Below, piece after piece: positions 51,073 to 61,744 of a stretch of DNA of 64,000 nucleotides. The stretch's first letter is position 1; every line of letters starts with the position of its first letter. The DNA lies in the NCBI RefSeq assembly GCF_010183535.1, contig NC_071332.1, positions 8,928,001-8,992,000 of the forward strand, in the 5' to 3' direction. Under the pieces are notes generated by a model. It saw nothing but the letters and a program-made list of their open reading frames with translations. It was not told the DNA's origin and did no database searches. A program made the position numbers and the translations under genes. The DNA is from Caenorhabditis remanei. Taxonomy: Eukaryota > Nematoda > Chromadorea > Rhabditida > Rhabditidae.

Positions 51073-52131
51073 CTATTTTCCAGCATTCATTGCCTGTTGA
51101 CAATCAACTGCAGTCACTGCTCGAGTATATGTGACACCGTTTATAGTGACAATGTAGTTCCAGACCATTGTATCCGAAGTGCAACTCAACGAAATAGATA
51201 TCGTCTGAGGCATGTTTTGGTTGTCTGCAGGTCCACCCTGTCCATTGTTGAATATCATGTATACATTGTAGCCGTTGATTGCAGAGCAGGTTACTGTCAT
51301 TGTAGTAGTAACAACTCCAGTTGTTGTGTCGGTTGTTGATACAACACTGAAAAGAAAATAATGAAAATAAGGAACTGTACAAAATGAAACAAATAGAACT
51401 AGGAGAGTCAACAGTTGCAGGAAGACTAGTAATATCAGTATTATAAACAATTATGCATTCGAATTTCGTTAGAATATTTCACGACACTCTCCACATTCAT
51501 TCATTCTTCTTGCGGAATATAACGGGAAGAGGCAAAAACTAAAGAAGATGACCCAATAAGAAATACTTGAACACTTAATTTACACTCAAAATAAAAAGAA
51601 AAACAGTATAGTAGAGAAAAAATTTGGAACTTACTTGGTATAGTCGACGTCAACGGCTACCTCTGGAGTGCCACCATCTCCCATTCCATAATTTATCGCA
51701 TCTGGATTACAAGGAGCTGAAAATGTCAAGATTTGTAAACAAATGATCGGTCAATATTTTTTACTTTGAGTGGTAGTAGTAGTTGGTGTTGTAGTAGTTG
51801 TAGTTGTGGTCGTCGTTGTTGTTGTGGTAGTTGTAGTAGTTGGAGTTGTGGTTGTTGTGGTAGTGGGTGTTGTAGTAGTTGTTGTTGTTGGAGTTGTGGT
51901 AGTTGTGGTTGTTGGTGTTGTGGTTGTTGTGGTGGAAGTAGTGGTTGTTGTGGTAGTTGTAGTTGTTGGTGTTGTTGTTGTAGTAGTAGTGGGCTCAGTT
52001 GTTGTTGTCAATTCAGTAGTAGTAGTAGTAGTCGTAGGTTCAGTAGTCGGCGACGTGGCAATACACGAGTAAATTATATGAATCCTAGAAGCTATTAGCA
52101 GAATATAGAGAAGCGTCGAAAACCATTTCAT
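51073..52131 (-). CDS. Secreted Thr-rich protein with C6-like domain (copy A, 240 aa)
   Basis: Three exons (52131-51765, 51716-51635, 51346-51073) sum exactly to 240 residues. A signal peptide (MKWFSTLLYILLIASRIHII) ending near the first Cys is followed by ~90 residues of Thr with Pro/Glu (mucin-like, probably O-glycosylated). An 82-base second exon encodes PCNPDAINYGMGDGG. The third exon carries a C6-like domain (PF01681 type) with MTVTCSAINGYNVYM, SLSCTSDTMVWNYIV and AVDCQQ. The third intron-exon unit is the conserved part across the cluster. The function of C6 proteins is unknown; they are nematode secreted proteins often found in clusters. Confidence 0.82.
51768..52072. repeat. Thr-codon repeat tract of copy A
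   Basis: A GTNGTN-type tract (ACN on the coding strand) forms a degenerate microsatellite coding the Thr-rich linker. It also makes a long poly-Val shadow frame on the plus strand. Confidence 0.85.
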
Positions 52132-52862
52132 GACGCATTTGAGAACGAATTGAAATCTAAAGATCGTGGACAGTTTCTCCGATGAGGTAGCAATAATGAC
52201 TCTTGACTACGCCTCTTGAACTTTGAAAGAAGGAAACGGACGCCTTTCACTTATTTCGAGAAGCATCAAAAGAAAATTGAGATGGAAGGTGTTTTGAATC
52301 GACAGTTTCATCATCATAATTCCCGAGAAACGGACTTGATCATAGGCAATTCAAAGCATGTTGCATTTTACAATAAATCCAGATGTTTTTTGAGAGAAGA
52401 GTGGATTGAAAGAGGGGCTGAACAATACAAAGAGAACTCAGATCTCTGGGAGTAGATTTGGAGAGAATATATGGGAAAATGAATATTTAATCATGTTTCT
52501 CCGATTAGAGTTTCTCCCATATAATAAACCGAAACACAGGTTCGGTTGCTGAATGTCGAGAAGTGTTGGAAAGAATAATCTAAAAGAAATAATTTACCAG
52601 TAGTATCTCTAGATTGGCATAATAAATCAGAAGCATAATGATAACGTAGAAATAGAAATTGAGTTAAAATAAGTTAAGGCTAACAATTTTTTCATTGATA
52701 TTTGATGATGTTTTATCGGTGTCAAATATCGAAGAATGCAGACCAAATTTTGAACTTTCTTGATTCCCCCGAAGTTTATTTTCACTAAGTCCGGCGATGC
52801 TTTATTTTATACAAGAAAATCTACCACAGTGAGATACTTTAAAATGAGTTTCAGTTACTTAC
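52132..52862. other. Stretch without a C6 exon between copies A and B
   Basis: This is where the third exon of copy B would be expected on the minus strand. I searched it by eye for the CSAINGY-like and MVWNY-like motifs and found none. It contains the promoter of copy A and otherwise nothing recognised. Confidence 0.5.
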
Positions 52863-53233
52863 TTCGAACTTGTAACATCAAGATCAGGGTCACCACCGTT
52901 TCCAACTCCAAGAGTAACGCCATCCATAGGACAGAAGTCTGCAAAAAATAATGTTGGCAGCTTTTCAAAAACTTAGACACTGAGAGTGTGAGAAACAATG
53001 TTTTAGAAACAAAGAAGTCCGACTCACAGCCCACTACTACTACAACATGTGTTATCAGATTCTGTTGTAGCTTCGGATACTGTAGAAGTTATAATCTCGG
53101 TAGTTGACGGTGTTTCAGTTGTGGAACTGAGTGGAATAGTAACAGTTAGAGTAGGTAAGCACGAATCAGTTGATATGAATAAGAACAAGGAAATAAGACG
53201 GTGAGAAATCATCCGTTTTATGTTGACCAGCAT
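52863..53233 (-). pseudogene. Truncated C6-family copy B (lacks the C6 domain exon)
   Basis: Exon 1 (53233 to about 53028) encodes a short N-terminal hydrophobic segment and a Ser/Thr-rich linker (LSSTTETPSTTEIITST). Exon 2 (52939-52863) matches the family's second exon (FCPMDGVTLGVGNGGDPDL) and ends at a good GTAAGT donor. No third exon follows before copy A. In addition, the strongest exon-1 donor (GCT|GTGAGT) gives the wrong phase; only a weaker donor 16 bases earlier keeps frame. The copy therefore looks truncated and decaying. Confidence 0.6.
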
Positions 53234-53665
53234 TGTGAACTGTCTGAGAGTAGAGAAGGGTAAAGTGTTATAGATTCACAAAAGTTTACAACTCTCGACG
53301 CCGCCTCTTTGTACTTTATGGCATTTTCACCTTTTCTAAAGTTCTTGTATGAAGAGAAGAAGTTGTAATTGAGTTTGAAAGGAAGCTATTTGAAGAAATG
53401 AACATTCCAGAGAATCTTTGAAAATTAAGTGAGGATTTCAATCCACATATCAGAAAGTACAGACAGTTGTAAAGAAGTGAAAACGGAGAAAGTCTATATA
53501 AAGTTGCATTTTCAACGAGGAAAAAAATGAGTCAGAAAACAAAAAAGGGATAAAAAAAGTTGGAGGATCAATGTAGTTTGAACAGTCTATATTACATTGA
53601 TGCGGTATTGAACGTTGTGGTCTCTCAGGTTAATTCCAAGTTTTTTCAGACAAAGTATTTAGTAT

Positions 53666-53712
53666 AATATAATATAATATATATAATATATTTAGTATAA
53701 TATATTATATCA
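53666..53712. repeat. TATAA microsatellite
   Basis: Tandem TATAA/TATAT units (AGTATAATATAATATAAT and related) about 45 bases long lie in the gap upstream of copy B. Such tracts mark replication-slippage-prone sites. Confidence 0.8.
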
Positions 53713-53995
53713 CAAGAAAGTTGTATGATGATAAGAAAGTTATTTTCTGTGGTAAATATAAAATTACTGCTGTCAAGCACAATTCATGTGTCTTTATAAC
53801 GAACGGCTTGTAAACCATCCGAATTATATCGTAAAATTATACAGAGAGGTTTGTTGTTCACAAACTAATTCGCGGTTTGTGTTTATTAGTTTGATGGTTA
53901 ATAAAAATCTGGACTGTAAAAATCCGATTTATTCTTTGTTATACATCATCATATTTCCAATGCACATAGCCGAGTCCATTGGAGTTGTGTCATTG

Positions 53996-55475
53996 TCATA
54001 TCGGCGCTGGAGAGACTATTATAGTCCTCATAGACTCCGCCGTAATATCTCTACTTTCATCACGTTTTCCAGATGATTTATAATTGAAAAGATACATTAC
54101 CAATCTGAAATTAGGGTGTTTGGACCAAAAAATAAATAGTTTTTACCCATCGGCTCCATAAACCAATACACCAAATGAGATCAAAGCAAGTGAGATACAG
54201 AGACGGTCGGATGAGCAATATAAATGAGAAGCCATATTGTTTAACACATCCATGACACATATCCAATCTTGGATACACGATTGAATGAAGAAGCGAACAG
54301 ATGTCCTGCGGCGGAGCTGGCTTGCTTCGGATGATAAGTTACTTTGCGCCTTCTTCTGCAATTCTAAATTCTTATTTTCCTTCAAAGTGTTTATTTTCAT
54401 CGAAACAAGACATCGAGTAAAACCAAGAGTGATTTCAAATTAATTGCACGTTTTCCTAGCTACATGCAGAATGGAAATGACAATAGAAATGCCAAAAGTA
54501 CCAATCACTGCCAGGTTTTGGTTTCTTGGTTTTGGGTACATTTGGAAAACATTTAGAGTGCTTATGAAAGTCTTTCAAAAAATGATATAATTTCTTCCGA
54601 CTCACCCAGCCCCAAATTAATTTTCCAGCTATCATGAGATTCATACTATTGGTGAAAAGAGCCAACAGGAATATAGCGGACACAACAATGATAGTTATTT
54701 GATTATTACATGGAGTAGAATAGTATCCGATATGCTCAAAACCCATTGGAGCGCGACAGTTCGCTGAAAAAAAAACTTTGAAAGAGGAAACAATCTATTC
54801 ACGAGACCTGGTAATCCAACAAGAGTAGACAACCAAATGACTGCTACCCAAGATACTGAGAGAGCTGTTACAGTAACCCGGGTACTGTACTTCGGAACAC
54901 TTGTTGGAGTAAACCAGATGACAAGAAAACGGTTTATTGTGATCATCATCTGAGTTAATGGACCTTGAAGATACATTCCAAGACCCATTGTTTGATTGAG
55001 ATATGTGTTTAGTTCGAGTGGCCCGATCTGAGTGTATCTGAAAAATACTCGAAGATTTGATAGTAATATTGTTTGCAATCAATGTGAAACTAGGAGAGTG
55101 TTTAGAATTTCAAGGACTTTCCTTGGATGAACAAATTATTTTAACCTAACAGAAGACGGTTTTTTGTACACTTGACCTCATATAAAAGTTCTGTATATTG
55201 AAGCTTTCGGATTTCTCAACTCGCGACAGTAATACCGAGTCCAACAATTCAAGAATCCTTTCAACTTACAGTAAATCGGTTGGTCCGATATACAGAAAAT
55301 ATACAGTGAGCAGAATGAAATTGGATACAGTTTTAGATGTGCACATGATATAAAAACTGGTTTTCTCAAAAGAGAGAAATTTGAAAAACATGAAAAGATT
55401 GATAAGTATTCCCAAAAATGCTGAAACAATGACATACCCTCCGGTGATTCGTGTTGATTTTTCGGCGATCAACAT
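53996..55475 (-). CDS. SRX-class serpentine chemoreceptor (intact)
   Basis: Five exons (55475-55270, 55037-54808, 54763-54606, 54355-54147, 54104-53996) give a 303-residue 7TM protein. Features are TM1 (YVIVSAFLGILINLFMFFKF), TSFYIMCTSKTVSNF, the NRFLVIWFTPTSVPKY block after TM3, two N-glycosylation-like extracellular loops, RRRTSVRFFIQSCIQDWI in TM6 and VYGADG-LVMYLFNY in TM7. These fit the nematode SRX family (PF10328) of putative chemosensory receptors. The donor of the second exon (CCAG|GTCTCG) is weak but required for frame. The tail is short and basic. Confidence 0.78.
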
Positions 55476-55816
55476 CTCGTTCTTCAGTTTTTGTGTTCTT
55501 GGCCTCTGCTTTTATATCTGTTTGGTTAGACACTAATATAAGGTGTTGGATACAAAACAAATCAGAATTAAGACTCGGAAATGTGAAAACCCAGACGGAA
55601 ATAGAAAATTGGGAGAAAATTGAAATTGCAGATTTAGAAGTTTTCGGTGCTTCTTGGGTGCAATATTTAAACTCTTGGATAGAGGAGAAAACCGGAAATG
55701 CTTGTTGTGAAGCTATAATCTAGAATGTAAATCAAAAAAGATAACTTTATTAATTAGAACAGAAAATCAACAATTATTAAATTAATTAAGAAATTATTAT
55801 TGAACAAAACAGTATC
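55476..55816. other. Gap between the SRX gene and C6 copy D
   Basis: This includes the SRX 5' flank. A plus-strand open frame from 55451 has no splice or homology support. I see nothing else. Confidence 0.4.
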
Positions 55817-56983
55817 TCACCCTCCTCCAGGAATGGTTCCTTGATTACAATTAACGGAATAAAAACCTATTGTATAGGTTACTCCATTCAAAACAACAAC
55901 ATAATTCCAAACCATATTCACACTACTGCAAGTTGCTGTTATTGCAACAGTTTGTGGACGGCTGTTATTATTTTGATTCTCTACTGGAGATACACCTCCT
56001 CCATTTAATGACATATAGGCAATGTATCCGTTGATGGCTGAACAGGATACTGTCATTGTGGAAATAGTATCAGAAGTGCTTCCGATTTGAGTAGACATCA
56101 AACTGAAATTTGCTGATGGAAAGAAACTATAGAAAATAGTAAACATACCCAGAATAACTAACTGAAATCTGTTGCTGAGGATTCAAGTTGTCGCCCATTC
56201 CGTAGGTTATAGCAGTTGGAGAACATCTTCCTGAAAATAAGCTTTAATTTCCAAGTTTTGCTCATTTTTATCACTTGTTTGAAAACTCTATCCTATTTTT
56301 AGAATAGTTTAATGTTCAAGAAACTAATTAAACTTACGGAGATTAAGAGTGGTAGTAGTGGTTGGTGGTGTAGTTGTCGTCGTCGTTGTAGTTGTAGTTG
56401 TGGTAGTTGTAGGCGTAGTTGTTGTAGTCGGCGTGGTAGTAGTTGTGGTTGTAGGAGTTGTAGTTGTTGTTGGTGTTGTTGTGGTCGTTGTTGTGGTCGT
56501 AGTGGTTGTTGGAGTAGTTGTAGTTGTAGGAGTTGTGGTTGTGGTCGGAGTTGTAGTAGTTGTTGAAGTAGTTGTAGTTGTAGGAGTAGTAGTGGTGGTG
56601 GGCGTCGTAGTGGTCGTCGGCGTCGTAGTGGTTGTAGGAGTTGTAGTTGTCGTCGGAGTAGTAGTGGTGGTAGGAGTTGTAGTAGTTGTTGGAGTAGTTG
56701 TAGTTGTTGTCGGAGTAGTAGTGGTGGTTGGAGTTGTGGTAGTAGTTGGAGTAGTAGTGGTAGTAGGAGTTGTAGTGGTGGTAGAAGTTGTAGTAGTTGT
56801 TGGCGTTGTTGTGGAAGTTGAGGTAGTTGTTGAAGTACTTGAGGTAGTAGAAGAGGTAGTGCTAGAGGTAGTTGTCACAATAGCTCCACGAGCAGAAGAA
56901 GTAGCTGCACAAGACTCCACGAAATACAACTTTTCAGAAGCGAAAAATAAAAAGAAAGTCAGAGAAAGCGTGAATCTTTTCAT
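55817..56983 (-). CDS. Secreted Thr/Pro-rich mucin-like protein with C6-like domain (copy D, 337 aa)
   Basis: Three exons (56983-56338, 56230-56149, 56102-55817) sum to 337 residues. A signal peptide (LSLTFFLFFASEKLYF) leads to CAATSSARG and then ~170 residues of near-perfect Thr runs separated by Pro (PTTTTT units). Exon 2 encodes RRCSPTAITYGMGD. Exon 3 holds the C6-like domain with MTVSCSAINGYIAYMS, ATCSSVNMVWNYVVV and SVNCNQ. Exon 2 is exactly 82 bases, as in copy A. Dense O-glycosylation and a surface-coat or cuticle role are plausible but unproven. Confidence 0.82.
56345..56880. repeat. Thr/Pro-codon minisatellite of copy D
   Basis: About 530 bases of ACN-rich repeats, mostly 15-21-base units coding P-T(4-6), form the mucin-like linker of copy D. 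Unit boundaries are imperfect, typical of slippage and unequal crossing-over. Confidence 0.85.
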
Positions 56984-57818
56984 GATACATTCGAAGAATA
57001 GAAGAGAACTGTTTCCAAGAAAATCACACTTTTAGATGGAATCAATTTGAAAAGGGGGTGGAGACTGAAAAGGGTATCATCGAAGATGAAAACATGAATT
57101 CACATATTCATGCATAGCAGCTTATAAGCTAATTATATTCGATGAAGTTCCCGTAAAACAACTAAATTCGGGAAGAGAGATGTCGAATTGAGAGGGAGAA
57201 CGGGATGAGATCGTTATGGATTGTGTAGTTCCGGGAGGAAAGTAAGAAAAAAGTTTCCGTTTGAAAAAATAAATTGACCATGGTAGGTATCTACCAAGGT
57301 TTGCTACCGTATCGCATGAGTGGGTAGATTTGTCAGATTTCTTCATGAAGAATCCAAACAAGACATGTTATCATTGCTCCCGCAACTTTCAAAACAATGA
57401 ATAGCTGGAAAAATTCAAATTTTCCGGAACTAAGATGCTGCTAATTCCCAATTTATTGTTTCTGTACGATTTTTGTCATTTACTTCAATTTGAACTATTC
57501 TTACTTTCTAAAAGTTTAAAAAAATCTCAGCAAAAACAGGACATTTTTCCTCACGACGACTTAGTGCAAAATAACTACTGAGTCTGCATTCTGACGTGAA
57601 GAAAATGTCGGAACTTTTTATTTCGACAATATATATTACTCAGTTCAACACTCCAATGTTCCCTATTCCAAATGTGGAGTTTCGATGATAATTTCATATT
57701 TAAAAATTTTTGTGATAATTGTTTTTAAATTTGAAAGTAAATACAAAAGTTTACAACTCATTTACCAAACGATTTATTAAGAGAAACAAAAAATCAACAA
57801 TTAATATAACATCGTCAT
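56984..57818. other. Gap between C6 copies D and E, with conserved upstream block
   Basis: At about 57081-57118 is a block (GATGAAAACATGAATTC then CATATTC) that also occurs, extended, upstream of copies E and F. The rest is A/T-rich without a recognised gene. Confidence 0.5.
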
Positions 57819-58442
57819 TTAAGCTTGGGTACAAGTAACTGTATTAACCGTCCGTGTAATAGTATTTCCCATGTATACAACACTATATTCCCAAATCATA
57901 TCCACACTGCTGCAAGAAAGAGTGACGGTTACATTTTGTGTTGGTGTACTTCCATCTCCGTTTTCCAGTGGAGATCCAAGTGAATTGAATTGCATTAAAG
58001 CACGCTTTCCGATTTCTGCTGTTGCACAGGAAATTTTCATTGTTGACTCTGTTTCAAGAGTGTTACCAATTTGAGTGGAGGAAAAACTGGAATTGGAAAA
58101 ATTTAACCACTTACACTCAGAAATTTTCTTCTGACAGAAAACACTTACCCAAAACTGATCACATCAAGTCGCGTAGGGTTGCCTATGTTTGGTGTTCCAA
58201 GAATTACATCAGATTCTGGACATGTTCCTTAAACAGAAACGTTGTTGTGATTATACTTATAAGATAGAAAAAGTATAACATATTTATATATTTTTTTAAA
58301 TTCTTGACTTACGAAGTACTGGAGCCTCAGTGGTTACAACTGGATTACTTGCAGGCGAAGTAGCTAGACATGCATTCGCAATAAATGAGTTTTCAGAAGT
58401 TAAAAATACTATGCAACAGAGAAATAAAGTGAAAAATAACAT
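57819..58442 (-). CDS. Small secreted protein with C6-like domain (copy E, 158 aa)
   Basis: Three exons (58442-58313, 58227-58149, 58086-57819) sum to 158 residues. A signal peptide (MLFFTLFLCCIVFLTSENSF) is followed by NACLATSPAS and a very short linker ending TEAPVLR, without the long Thr tract of copies A and D. Exon 2 gives RTCPESDVILGTPNIGN. Exon 3 is the C6-like domain with MKISCATAEIGKRALMQF, TLSCSSVDMIWEYSVV and TVTCTQA. Exon lengths 130 and 79 are the same as in copy F, so E and F are the closest pair. Confidence 0.82.
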
Positions 58443-58515
58443 GAGTGATTCAATTGGAAAGTGGAAGACTTTTCGTTAAGAACTCCCACTTTTATATTAA
58501 ATCAAAAAGCGAATA

Positions 58516-58590
58516 GATCACGAAGAAAACGAATGAGGAACGGGAGAGAACGTTCAAGATAAAAACATGAATTCGCATATACTGGCATAC
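58516..58590 (-). promoter_or_regulatory. Conserved promoter block upstream of copy E
   Basis: The plus-strand read includes GAACGTTCAAGATAAAAACA then TGAATTCGCATATACTGGCA. The same block occurs at 62420-62500 upstream of copy F and partly at 57081-57118 upstream of copy D. A TATAAAAG box lies between the block and the ATG (58488-58496). Confidence 0.6.
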
Positions 58591-59279
58591 AATCTTGTAA
58601 GCCATTTCTTATCTTTTTGATGAACTTATTTCTGCAGATTAACTGAGTTCGGAGAGAGAGGGAACGAAATGAGATCGTTATGATGACGATCTTGTACGGA
58701 AAGAGAACGTTCCAGGATGAGGCTTATGAAGAAAAAAGACTCGATTTCGCACTTATTAGTTGATCAAAGAAGACTGGCAATCGTTGGAAAGCACTAAAAA
58801 TGATCGGCAATGAGGGTATCTCTAGTTTTGCCGGGAACCTACGATGTCTTGTGAGATAACGGCAGAATGATTGTCACTTATAATCTGCCCAACACAGAAT
58901 CGTTAACAGACCGAAAAGCAGTAACCCATAATATAAAATAGATTGTCTGCATTACTTGGGAATTCTCTCAAAGTGGGAGAGCGCATTGTGATAAACACGA
59001 AGAAAAAATGTGGCCAGAATTCTACCCCTTGATTGTCTGCATAATTATTGTGATGAGATGTTACTTGACTTCCAGCAAAACTTTCAGAGCTGAATGAGCC
59101 TTCCGATGATCACTAAGCTTTGCTCTCTGATGTCCTCATATCGACAATAAAACATGTAGAGATTGCAAATTTATTAATTTATTATATTCATGTAAAATCT
59201 GATGTTTTATTCATTTTATAAAATATCAGATACAAAAGATTCAAAGCCGCTCTCTTGGCAGCAAAACAATCAGTGTTTG
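58591..59279. other. Gap between copy E and the plus-strand copy H
   Basis: Intergenic A/T-rich sequence where the 5' flanks of two oppositely oriented family members meet. No open frame or RNA gene is supported. Confidence 0.4.
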
Positions 59280-59848
59280 AATGTCGTATTCCACTTTGCT
59301 TCTTGCTTTATTATTTTTTCATTGTCAACTTCGATTTAGTGGATGCATGCTATGATGATACTCCAGATGACTCTACGGAAACACCCGTTCCACATCAGTC
59401 ATGAATTTGTAAAAATTATAAGAACATAAGAAAGCAACAAAGAAGCAAAAGCATTACTTATTCATGAAAACAGTTCTTACATGACCCCAGCTAATTCTGT
59501 GCCCTTTGTCTTTGAAGACGATACGACTATCGAAAGAATCCTTGAAGTAACATTTTAAGTGAGCATAGTGAGATTATAATTATGTTTTTCGAAGGGTTTA
59601 TTTAGATATAACACCACTCAAATTACTGGATCTCTTGATACAATTGCTAGAGCATTCCTCCAATGTACTGCACTTGATGGAGGAATGGCGAATATGTTCT
59701 TCAATGGTGGAAATGATCAGCCATCCGAAAGTAACTCTCCAGCTCAAAAAATAACTATTTCTGTATCATGCAGCAGTGTTGATATGATCTGGAAGTATAC
59801 CACTCCGTCCACTGATCACCCGAGAACGATCAATGTGATTGAAGTTTA

Positions 59849-60084
59849 GGTACTTTATGGTTTAACGGGTGTTTATTTAATTAACGGGTGTTTATATAAT
59901 AGACGGGTGTTTTGAGAATTAACGGGTGCAATACCAAAATCTAAGAATAAACGGGTGTTTATAAATCATTTTTTCAGCAGTTTTCATTTTTTTAATGTTA
60001 ATTCACTGGTTTATAATTTTTTGCTATTTTCTATCGTTTTACATACATACTTTCAATTATTTTGTACGCAATCACTGGTAATAG
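59849..60084 (+). repeat. Left inverted repeat of the transposon
   Basis: 236 bases, nearly identical to the reverse complement of 61144-61377. It contains five ACGGGTG motifs within its first ~110 bases and ends ATCACTGGTAATAG. Confidence 0.9.
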
Positions 60085-60829
60085 TCTATTTGTCGTGGAA
60101 TTAATTAGCCATCGATTTACGACCTTGATTAACCAGCCTCACAACTCTATGGGTTCTATAAATTCGAAAATATATAACGAAAGTGGCTTTGAAAAGTTTA
60201 GCAATAAGTTCAATGCGTGATACATGACCTTTTACCATTCGGAGGAAATACTCAACAACTCTCGTCAACTATTTGCGTGGTTCTATCCTCTGATTGTGCA
60301 GGCCTCAAGATAACGATCGTCCTCGGTTTGCCGCATAAAGGAAACAAAATCGTCAGTTCAACCGCTCTTGCTCGCTCGGACAATAACTCAACTGCCGCTC
60401 TGCCCAATCGTGATCGCAACCGTGGCTCCACTGATCGTTTTCAACGAAGACTCCTCATATGCTCCGGGTCCCCAAAAACTTAAGGCATCACAAGTATCCC
60501 TTCTTCCTTGTGATGAAATATCTCTGTGTGTCCGTCCGACGCTTTTTCCAGAATAATTTTTTTCTCTCTGGACCTTTTAAGAGATGTCTGGGGGTATACT
60601 CATGAACCACCGAGCGATTTTTTGAACCCCGGGTACCTGGCTACTGTAGGATTACTGTAGGTACCGGAACCCAAAACATGGAAAACGGTTCCAAACTAAA
60701 AAAAGGGGTGACTAGACTTGGAAGGTAACAACCTTGACACCTTATTATATCTAAAAATTCACGAAATCAGTTAAATAAAACTATATTCCCAGATTCAAAC
60801 AAGAATCCGCTACCAATGGTGGAAAAACA

Positions 60830-60935
60830 ATAATCCACGAAACTAAATAATTTCTAGATAACTAGATAATTTCTAGATGGAAACTAAATAATTCCTAGAC
60901 GAAACTAGATAATAAGCTAGATAATTCCAATAGCA
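60830..60935. repeat. Short tandem CTAGATAATT-type repeats inside the transposon
   Basis: Several imperfect copies of AACTAGATAATTTCTAGA lie in the element's interior. Each unit is close to palindromic around CTAG. Confidence 0.6.
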
Positions 60936-61143
60936 AGCCTCTCACTCTTGTACTGAAGTATCCAGCACTATTCTCCAGCTCAGAGATTCGCATCAACAAT
61001 GTTCTGGAACTGGTCTATCATTTAAAAATTTGCGGATATCCTCCTCTAATGAAAAAATGCTGTGTTAAAAATGTTTCCACACTTACAGTACTGCGTATTG
61101 AGTAACAACCCTTCATCCTTTTTGAGTGTGCGATACTAGGATG

Positions 61144-61377
61144 CTATTACCAGTGATTGCGTACAAAATAATTGAAAGTATGTATGTAAAACGGTAGAAA
61201 ATAGCAAAAAATGGTAAACCAGTGAATTAACATAAAAAATGAAAACTGCTGAAAAAAAGATTTATAAACACCCGTTTATTCTTAGATTTTGGTATTGCAC
61301 CCGTTAATTCCCAAAACACCCGTCTATTATATAAACACCCGTTAATTAAATAAACACCCGTTAAACCATAAAGTACC
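61144..61377 (-). repeat. Right inverted repeat of the transposon
   Basis: 234 bases; differences from the left arm are a few substitutions and one- or two-base indels, indicating a fairly recent insertion or arms kept similar by conversion. Confidence 0.9.
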
Positions 61378-61401
61378 GAAGTTTATTGCCAATGCGTTTA
61401 G

Positions 61402-61744
61402 CTCTTGGCCAACTACGTCTTTATTCAAACCATTGGTATTTTGTTTGAATCACAATGAAATGATTTTTTGACTATCATAAAATATGCTCCATTTCTTTTG
61501 AATGTTTCCGGTTCTTTTCTTCTCTATCTGAACACTGTTGTCTTTTGTTTAGATATCTCAAGAAGTTACCAACTATCATTCTTATTTTCTTCCTTCTATG
61601 CTTTTTGAAAGTCTTCTTGAGATGTGAGCTATTCGGATGATATAAAAATTCCATTCCAGAAAATACATAATGATTTAAGAACAACTAAATTTATTAAATC
61701 GAACAAGAACCAACAATTATTATGAAACATAATATTTCGAGAAG
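61402..61744. other. Gap between copies H and F
   Basis: Convergent 3' flanks of the plus-strand copy H and minus-strand copy F. A minus-strand open frame (61475-61684) is Lys/Arg-rich with no homology. Nothing else is supported. Confidence 0.4.

Larger units (their letters stand above)
59849..61377. mobile_element. Non-autonomous DNA transposon with 236-bp inverted repeats and 8-bp target duplication
   Basis: The ends read GGTACTTTATGGTTTAACGG and its inverted complement. Inverted repeats span 59849-60084 and 61144-61377 with only a few mismatches. GAAGTTTA is duplicated directly on both sides (59841-59848 and 61378-61385). An 8-bp duplication is typical of hAT, P or Merlin-type elements. 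Each inverted repeat contains five ACGGGTG motifs, like subterminal transposase-binding sites. The ~1.06-kb interior has short open frames (one at 60217-60483) without recognisable transposase motifs, so the element is presumably mobilised in trans. Confidence 0.85.
59280..61401 (+). pseudogene. C6-family copy H on the plus strand, broken by a transposon
   Basis: Exon-1 remains at about 59298-59401 encode a family-like signal end (FIVNFDLVDACYDDT then STETPVPH) but lack a usable upstream ATG in that frame. The donor (GTAAGT in other copies) reads ATCAGT and runs into a stop. Exon-2 remains (about 59491-59558) end EVTF then TAA. Exon 3 (59606 onward) is well kept: TTQITGSLDTI, CTALDGGMANMFFNGG, ISVSCSSVDMIWKY. 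At codon INVIEV the 1.53-kb element begins. The final conserved YCQ segment and a TAG resume at 61386-61401 after it. This is the only plus-strand copy. It is dead by several independent lesions. Confidence 0.75.

Noticed and set aside
51770..52072. Poly-Val and Cys/Ser-rich plus-strand open frames
   Set aside because: They are shadows of the Thr repeat of C6 copy A; no start context, splice sites or homology.
56349..57035. Long poly-Val plus-strand open frame
   Set aside because: It is a shadow of the Thr/Pro minisatellite of copy D on the minus strand.
60217..60483. Possible transposase fragment inside the element
   Set aside because: The 88-codon frame has no DDE, zinc-finger or dimerisation motif I can recognise and is not longer than expected by chance in less A/T-rich sequence.
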